Source: Ustilaginoidea virens (Eukaryota > Ascomycota > Sordariomycetes > Hypocreales > Clavicipitaceae). From it: a DNA stretch of 64,000 nt. Positions within the stretch are counted from its first letter, which is position 1; each line of letters opens with the position of its first letter. Below are positions 57,217 to 64,000 of the stretch, in pieces. The stretch lies in NCBI RefSeq assembly GCF_000687475.1, contig NC_057320.1, positions 3,782,001 to 3,846,000 on the forward strand, in the 5' to 3' direction. The notes under the pieces are model-generated. The model searched no databases. It was given only the letters and a program-made list of their open reading frames with translations, and was not told the DNA's origin. Position numbers and translations under genes: made by a program.

Positions 57217-59348
57217 ATGTCGACTGTCCGCGGCTCGGTCTCGGTGCTGTCCGCGTCACTGAGCGCAAGCCGCAAACCCTTTTGCAAAGCCCTGGCTCGT
57301 TGTTATCCCACGATGCCGCCCAAGAGGAAACGCATCGAGCAGCATCCAACTCCTCCTCCGCCGCCGCCGCCGCCGCCAGAGCGTCTCAGGAGGAGCAGCA
57401 GGCGAACCAAGGAAGACGATGCTGCCAGTCGGAATCGTAGCCCGCGAGGCGGAGTGTTATGTTCCAGGGAGGCAGTGGAGCGCGCCATGCACACGCTCTC
57501 GGAAATGGAGCACCGGCTCCTGGAAGACGCGAAAAAACAGCGCTTGGCTATCGAGTCCTCGGATCTGTGGGACGTGACGGCAAAGGAGGTAGCAAAACAA
57601 GATGAAAAGCAAGTTGCAAAGCAAAATGCAAGGCCGGAAGCAAGGCAGGGATTCAGGCGAGAAGCAAAGCTGGAAGCAACGCAAGATGCAGAGGAGGCTG
57701 CAGCTGCAAGGATTGTCATGTTGAATTCCTCCAAGAAGCGCCCCCCTCTTCGCAATGGCACCAACGGATCATCCATGAGCGTGAAAACGGTCGAAGCTGA
57801 GCCTGACAGCCAAGCTGATGCTGACCTGTTGGATGACGAGGTAGGTGATCGCGGGCCCCGACGCCCGCCACCACTGAATAGTAACATATTGCCATTGCCA
57901 TGGGCAGGGCGACTCGGTTATGTAAGGAACATTCTTCTCTTTGTCGAGCGTTTCAACAAATCCAAATGGACCCTGGGTATATATCAATGGCCTAGCTCTC
58001 TCTTCACTTCATGCCGAGGCTGAGAAAGCTGCGAGGGTTGCCTGGAGTGTCCTTTACTAACCGCAGATAGGCATGTTTAAACACGTACCTTCGCAATGCC
58101 AATCCTCCCGTTTTCTCGTCGAGAACTTGTCGCATAAGCTCCATTCTTGACCATCGCTATCCTTTGCAAGATCCCACACAGCCTGAGCATCCGACCAAAA
58201 ACCGGCGCGACAAAACCAAGGAGCCCGATGTGGAAAGAGGTCTGAAATATGTCCAAGACCTTGGCCTGGCCAACGCCCGAGACATTGAGAAAATGATTCG
58301 ATGGAACGAGAGGTATGGCATCAAGTTTATGAGGTTGAGTAGCGAGATGTTCCCATTTGCCAGCCACGAGGAGTACGGGTACAATCTAGCCTTCGCGGCC
58401 GAGGTGTTGGCTAGGGCGGGAAAGGTTGCCACGGAGTTGAACCACAGATTGACAACGCACCCAGGGCAGTTCACCCAGATTGGAAGTCCCAGAAGGGAGG
58501 TGGTGGCTGCGTCTATACGTGACTTGGAGTATCACGACGAGATGCTCTCGCGCCTGTGTCTCTCTGAACAGTTGGACCGCGACGCCGTCATGATTCTTCA
58601 CATGGGTGGGACTTACGGCGACAAAGAAGCAACCCTGGATCGATTCCGGGAGAACTACAGGAACCTCTCAGCGGGGGTCAGGAAGAGACTGGTTTTGGAA
58701 AACGACGACGTGTCCTGGAGCGTGCACGATCTGCTCCCCATCTGCGAGGAGCTCGACATACCGTTGGTTCTGGACTTTCATCACCACAACATCGTGTTTG
58801 ATTCCAGCATGCGAGAAGGCACCCTGGACATTATGAGCTTGTACGACCGGATCAAGGCGACGTGGACCAGGAAAAACATAACGCAGAAGATGCACTACAG
58901 TGAGCCGACGCCCTCGGCCATCACACCTCGCGACCGACGGAAACACTCTCCTCGTGTGAAGACTCTGCCGCCATGCCCTGCCGACATGGATCTCATGATT
59001 GAAGCCAAAGACAAGGAGCAAGCTGTGTTCGACCTCATGCGCAACTTCAAACTTCGCGGCTGGCAGTTGTTCAACAACATCATCCCGTACGAGCGGGACG
59101 ACCAGCCCAGAAAGGCGGTGAAGAAGAAGAAGAAGAAGAAGGCGAGGAAAGGCGTCAGAACCAGGACCGGAGAGGACGGGAGCCTTGCAGAGGAAGAAAT
59201 TGAAACTCCGGAGCAGGTTGTCGCCCCGGAAGATGTCAGCATGGGCGGCGCTGAGGGGAGGGTTTACTGGCCAGAGGGGATGGAAGAGTGGTTGAAGCCA
59301 AAGAAGAGAGACGTGGCCAAGAAATGCATCAAGATTGACGAGGAGTAG
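57217..59348 (+). CDS. uve1: UV-damage endonuclease (UVDE family, Uve1/MUS-18), 2 exons
   Basis: Nicks DNA 5' of UV photoproducts and starts an excision repair route independent of NER. Exons 57217-57921 and 58071-59348 encode 660 residues, close to Neurospora MUS-18. The intron (GTAAGG...ATAG, branch TTTACTAAC, phase 0) is spliced to give WAGRLGYACLNTYLRNANPP, the conserved start of the UvdE TIM barrel. Candidate metal ligands are visible: His in TTHPGQFTQ (about 365), His in ILHMGGTYGDKE (about 412), Glu in VLENDD (about 445), Asp and His in LDFHHHN (about 470-474), then HYSEP and LMIEAKDKE. The N-terminal third is basic and disordered with a Lys/Gln/Ala repeat. The first 30 residues look like a mitochondrial presequence, and a second in-frame ATG at 57313 (MPPKRKR) would give a nuclear-type N-terminus. 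Confidence 0.95.
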
Positions 59349-59940
59349 AGTAGCAGGGGCCACGGCGACGAATCGGTGCACTGGGGCATACTTTTCTTTT
59401 TTGGTCTCTCTCTCTTTTTTGTCTTTTTTTTTTTTTTTTTTTTTTCCCTCGATTTATATCATTTGTAACTCGGCATTTTGTAATGTAATATTTGGCGAAA
59501 ACACGCCGATTCACTTTGGATTAATTGTATTTTATGGCTGTTTTTCGAGTAGACTTGTCGCATGATGCAACCTACCCTGAACCACGCCCAGTCAACAAAC
59601 AGGGCGACGACTGGAACTCGGGGGGGTACACTACATAAGCATGTTTCCCAGGTTGATGATAACGCAAGACCTATTGACGCTGACCTCGTAAATCGTCAAG
59701 GCATGAGGCTGTGGGCTGACAGCAAGCAATCATTGCTTCGTACATACATGGCAAGGAGAGGAGGCCCTGAGCACTGGGCCACTCACTGGCCACTGCGCAC
59801 TGCAAAGACCCACAACCAGGCACGACCACGACTCGCACAAAGGCAAACCTGAGGGAGCGTCACAGCGTCACAGTAGGTGAGAAAGGAGGCAGGTGTTTTC
59901 CCTCGTCATCCCGCCAATCTCCCTGGACAACCAACCCAGA
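59349..59940. other. Intergenic: uve1 3' flank and Rkm4-like gene promoter
   Basis: About 590 bp between two genes on the plus strand. A 22-base T run lies at 59424-59445 in the presumed uve1 3' UTR. No gene is seen. Confidence 0.5.
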
Positions 59941-61555
59941 ATGTCGTCGGCCGACTTTGACCGCAAATCTGCCTCATTCTTGGAATGGTTCAACAAGTTG
60001 CCTGGCGCCTCATTCTCGGATGCAATTGAAATTGTGGATCTTCGCTTCCGCCATGCTGGCCGTGGAATAAGTATGGATACCACCGATCAACCTGCTGACC
60101 ATTTGCATGATTAATAAAAGGATTGGACAGTTGCTACTCAGGACATCCCCGCCGATACCGAAATCGTCTCGATACCCAGGAATGCCATCATCTCCTCGGA
60201 AACGTCTGAACTGAAGAACATTCTGCCGGCCTTGTTCGAAAGTCACGGTGATGAAGACGATGAACAAGCTTTAGACTCTTGGAGCGCCCTAGTCCTCGTC
60301 ATGATGTACGAGTTTTTCCTTGGTGACCAGTCCAAGTGGAAGCCATACTTGGATGTCTTGCCGGACAGTTTCGATACTCCAATGTTTTGGTCCGATGAAG
60401 AACTGTCGCATCTTCAAGCTAGCGCCGTGGTGAATAGAATCGGCAAGGCTAGTGCAGAGGACATGTTTCGCACCCGCCTGATCCCGGCTATCCGACAGAA
60501 CCCAGATGTATTCGCCGCAAGCCGAGATTATGGCGACCACGATTTGATCAAGTTGGCTCACCGGATGGGGAGCACCGTCATGGCATTTGCCTTTGACCTG
60601 GAGAATGACGGAGCGGCGGCAGATGATGACGAGGCGGACGGCTGGGTGGAGGACCAGGAAGGGAAGTCCATGATGGGCATGGTTGCCATGGCGGATATGC
60701 TCAACGCAGATGCCGAGTTCAACGTAAGGCGCAGCATGCAGCAGGGAATCATGGTTGCAGTGTCGTGAGAGATTGACCGCCACGTGTGAATGCAGGCTCA
60801 CGTTAACCACGGCGACGACGAGTTGACAATCACGACGTTGCGCGACGTCAAGGCAGGTGATGAGATCCTCAACTGCTACGGACCTCACCCCAATTCCGAA
60901 CTATTACGTCGATACGGCTACGTCACGAGCCAGCATTCCCGGTACGACGTGGTGGAAATTCCTTGGGAGGCGGTCCAGGACGCGCTCATGTCCGAGTTGA
61001 ACGTGTCGCGGGAGGTCCTGGCCAGAGCGGTGAGCTAACACTCCGACGACGGCGACTCGTCTTGGGAAAAAAAGAAGAAAAAAAAACATACGCTGACCCT
61101 TCTGGCAGATGGAGCAAATTGACCCAGAAGACTTGGAGGATGTTTTCGTCCTGGAACGAGAATCTGGCGAGCCTAACCCGGACGGAACGCTGGATGGCGT
61201 GGCCAGAGTGGAGGGCATGCCTGCGGATCTGAAAGAGCAGTTAAAGACTGTCGTGAAGCAGCTGCAAAAGATGAACCAGGGCCTGATACCAGACAAGAGA
61301 AAGAGAAATGACGTCCTGCAATCCATAGTGACTGGAGCGCTTCGGTCCATAGCATCCCGATATACAACCACCGTGGCAGAGGACCAAGAGCTGCTGAAGC
61401 GGGACGATCTTCCACACCGCCAGCGAATGGCCATCACGGTCAGGCTAGGGGAAAAGCTGCTGATGCAAGAGGCTTTCAATCAGCTTTCAGAAGCCCCTGC
61501 GCAATCGCCCGAGACAGACCCCTCGGCATCGAAAAGGGCAAGGAGGGGCGACTAA
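59941..61555 (+). CDS. RKM4: SET-domain ribosomal lysine N-methyltransferase, Rkm4/SETD6 type, 4 exons
   Basis: S-adenosylmethionine-dependent protein lysine methyltransferase; yeast Rkm4 modifies a large-subunit ribosomal protein. Exons 59941-60070, 60131-60723, 60796-61029 and 61109-61555 encode 467 residues, near the family length. The split SET domain begins GRGIIATQDIPADTEIVSIP (rebuilt across intron 1). It continues with the inserted helical region (WSALVLVMMYEFF, SKWKPYLDVLP) and closes with ADMLNADAEFNAHVNHG and GDEILNCYGPHPNSELLRRY, containing the cofactor-binding N-H type motif and the Tyr of NCYG. The C-terminal Rubisco-LSMT-like substrate-binding domain follows (KEQLKTVVKQLQKM). 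Introns are 60, 72 and 79 nt with normal GT-AG ends. The tail SKRARRGD could be a nuclear localisation signal. Confidence 0.93.
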
Positions 61556-62580
61556 CCCTGATGCCACCTGAGCATGCGCGGAAGGGGTGGCGGAGAAAGC
61601 AGGCAAGAACAATAGACGACACAAACATTCCCCAGATGTGATGATATGACGCAAAAGGAACTGCTGTTGACAAGCATGCGAGCCGGGCGAGTCCGGCCTT
61701 TTTCACCCATGAGCTTCTTTCGTCTATTAACGAGACGAGACGAGACGTGGGCGAAAGTTTTGTACGCGGCCGGCGCAAACCATGCCAGCGACATCAATCC
61801 AGGCTTCCATGAGCGATCCGGCAGGCCGCGGGGACGAGGTTAGCTGCGCAGCAGCAGCAAGAACAAATCCCCGCGAGCTGTACCACCGGTCAAGGATCGA
61901 GCCCACAGAGCTGGCTGCTTTTCATGCGCTGCTGGCCGTGCAGCCCAGAGGCTTCGTGAAGCGTGGATGGAGTATCTACGCGCAGCGTGTTCCTCGATCA
62001 GCGACAAACCAAGCAAGGCCGGCTGCCGCTGTGCCAAACTTCGGACAGGGGGAAAGGGGGGTCCTTGCTGATACTGGCGGCCCAATATACGCTGCCAGGT
62101 GAACATTGGTTTTTTCCTCGGTCGCGGCGTCGCGTGCCAGCATGGGCTTGGGGCTCTGCAAAGGGCACTGCAAGGCGGCTACGCCATCCAAGCCGGCCAG
62201 CGATTTCCACGGCAAATGAATGGATATACTGGGATAGATCAATGTCGCATACGCAGCTGGTGCTGATGGCTTGGCTCGCCCCCGCAATTGGTAAATTCCT
62301 TACTATGGGGAACTTGTTTGGGGGTCGTTTGTCCTCTTCTCTTCTTCCGCGCCTGATCCGTCTCTATATACCAAGCCCAGCTCCCCTGACTTGCTCATCA
62401 CCCGCAAATGCAAAACATGACACTGGCCACCTTGGCTCAAAGTCCACAAGGGTGGCCCTCGCAAAAGGGTGCGAGACTCCGAGAATTTGTCGTGCCCATT
62501 TTATTCAACCGTGAAAAAAGATGGCAAAGAAAGCGACGAGGCGTTTTATGGCTGGGATGCGTGAGTTGGCCCCGAGTCAA
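61556..62580. other. Convergent intergenic region
   Basis: About 1 kb between the 3' ends of the Rkm4-like gene and the AP-1 mu gene. A short CGAGA/GAGAC run at 61731-61747 repeats the motif seen at 20860-20906. The open frames here are short and domain-free. Confidence 0.5.
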
Positions 62581-63919
62581 TCACACAACATCTGGTAGTC
62601 GAACCGCGATGTCGCCCGACTGAGTAATGTACCGTACCCAGGGCAGCGACGGGTACTGAAGCTAAAAAGGGAATTCTCATCAGTGTTTGCTTGTTGTCTT
62701 GTCCTTGGCGACGGCGGGAAAAAGAAAGTAACAAAGGAAGAAAGGGAGAAAGGAAGCCGGGGGGCGGGGGGGGGCGAATAGAGAACAGAGCAGGTGCTTC
62801 GGGCGTTGGGCGTTGGCTAACCTTGGGTTCCGTTATCTTGAGATATCGCACCTGAATGCCACTGGTCGTAAAGTAGGGAATCTCAAACTTGACTTGGATA
62901 GGCCTCTTTGCTCCTTTGCCCATACCACCGACGCCGCCCATGCTACCTCCGAACCCGCCCGTCATGCCTCCGCCGTGTTCGTCATCGCCCCGTACGCTGG
63001 GGAGACCCAGCTCGGCACGCATTAGAAACTCCTTTTGGCCGCCAAACTGCCTGATCTTCCAGACAATGGCGCTCTGCTCGGGAGCGTAGTGGACGGAGCC
63101 TATGTTGGTTCTGAACCGGGGCGAGTCTGCGTCGTCGGGCACGGGGATGATGACCTCGACGTTGTTGGCCGTGCTGCGGCGCTTGAACTGCGCGCGCGCT
63201 TTGAGCATGTACTCGATCCGCGAGCCCGAGTGCGACTCGACGACGCATTCCACCCAAATCAGCGGCTTGACCTGGGTGTTTAATCTGTACGACATGAGCT
63301 CGAACTCGCCGTCCGGGGGGATGAAGCTGATGGTGCGGTCGTTTTCGAACCGCGACAGCCGCACGCATTGGTGGAACTTGACGTCCTCCATCTCGATGGC
63401 CTTGCCTCGCGTCGTCCGCCCCGTCGTCTCAAACATGACCTTGTCGTTGAGCCCCAGCCGCAGCTCCGGCATACCGCTAAGATAGCACTTCATCTTAATT
63501 GCGCCCAGGATCTCGCTCCGCAGTACATTGCCGTCCGCGCTGACCAGCAGGTTCAGGCTCTCAACGACGTCCAGAAACACCTCGTTCTTGCGATACCGTA
63601 TGCCCTCTGAACGCCACGATACCGAGTTGGTGACGGCGATGGGGGGACGAGCCTGGACTTCGAGCTTGTGCGATTCTTGGGTGATGTATTCTTGCAGAAT
63701 TTTCGACTCGGTGGTTTGTGGGTAGCCAAAGTCCATCATCTCGTCGAGGAGTTCGTAGATGATGACAAAGTTGTCCCTGATGGACTCCTCCTCGAGCACC
63801 TTGAAATACTCGGTGAACACTTCGACAATCTTGTGCAGAAAAAGGAGAATCTCGGCAGCGTTGGTGTTGCGCTTGGTAAGTGCGAGGAGGTAGAGATTGT
63901 TGTGGCGGATGTAAAGGTA
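62581..63919 (-). CDS. apm1: AP-1 clathrin adaptor complex subunit mu, 5' end beyond the window
   Basis: Medium chain of the AP-1 adaptor, which binds Tyr-based sorting signals for clathrin traffic between trans-Golgi and endosomes. Visible exons are 63919-62822 (366 codons) and 62661-62581 (26 codons plus stop). The window begins inside the longin-type N-terminal domain (YLYIRHNNLYLLALTKRNTN). It continues through ESKILQEYITQESHKLEV into the mu-homology domain, with CYLSGMPELRLGLNDKVMFE, VKFHQCVRLSRFENDRTISF and PPDGEFELMSYRLNTQVKPL. A Gly/Met-rich loop (GGGMTGGFGGSMGGVGGMGK) precedes IQVKFEIPYFTTSGIQVRYL. The last exon gives LQYPSLPWVRYITQSGDIAV. The last intron uses a GTTAGC donor. The intron before 63919 ends CCCCGACAG; the earlier exon or exons are right of the window. 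Confidence 0.95.
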
Positions 63920-64000
63920 CTGTCGGGGGCATTAGCCTGCTTCGTCACGGTGGACGGAGGTTTTGACGCAATCCCCGCCCGGAAACATCATGCCCAAAAA

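Overview
This window is nuclear DNA of a filamentous ascomycete. The introns are short, with GT(A/G)-type donors and CTRAY-like branch points. The gene set fits a Sordariomycete: LCL2, an ENA-type cation ATPase, a UVDE endonuclease and an alpha/beta-hydrolase protein with a CorA-like tail. A central repeat island carries C-to-T mutation typical of RIP (repeat-induced point mutation). The order (Hypocreales is my guess) is inference only.

Left arm, 1-28 kb: compact, GC-balanced and gene-rich. In order it holds the 5' end of an unknown gene (-), an RBR E3 ubiquitin ligase (-), mitochondrial ribosomal protein mL57 (+), a polytopic membrane protein (-), a six-exon protein with an N-terminal alpha/beta hydrolase and a C-terminal CorA-type membrane module (-), a zinc-finger protein ending in a CENP-C/Mif2-like cupin (-), mitochondrial ribosomal protein bL27m (-), LCL2 (+), a possible small gene overlapping the stop of the PP1 regulator Glc8/inhibitor-2 (-), an ENA-type Na+/K+ efflux P-type ATPase (-), and a possibly decayed transmembrane RING protein (+). 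Exon-intron structures were worked out from splice signals, phase and family conservation.

Centre, about 28.6-56.5 kb: a TpA-rich, CpA/TpG-poor island without intact host genes. I read it as one autonomous Helitron (zinc-motif N-terminus, DUF6570-like part, Helitron-like Rep domain, PIF1-type helicase). Three later insertions split it, each bounded by a target-site duplication: a Ty1/copia LTR element (31193-36505, 5-bp duplication) and two copies of one Tad1-like LINE in opposite orientations (38321-44910 minus and 46113-52483 plus, each with a 15-bp duplication). Removing the three insertions rejoins the Helitron coding remnant in a sensible order. All elements carry stop codons, and catalytic residues are lost in the Helitron and both LINEs. 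The copia element looks youngest: its two 777-bp LTRs differ by about nine transitions.

Right arm, 57-64 kb: normal gene space again, with the UV-damage endonuclease uve1/mus-18 (+), a SET-domain ribosomal lysine methyltransferase of the Rkm4/SETD6 type (+), and the AP-1 clathrin adaptor mu subunit (-), whose 5' end lies beyond the window. The host genes are mostly unrelated housekeeping functions (two mitochondrial ribosomal proteins, DNA repair, adaptor traffic, PP1 control, ion transport) and show no operon-like or biosynthetic-cluster logic.
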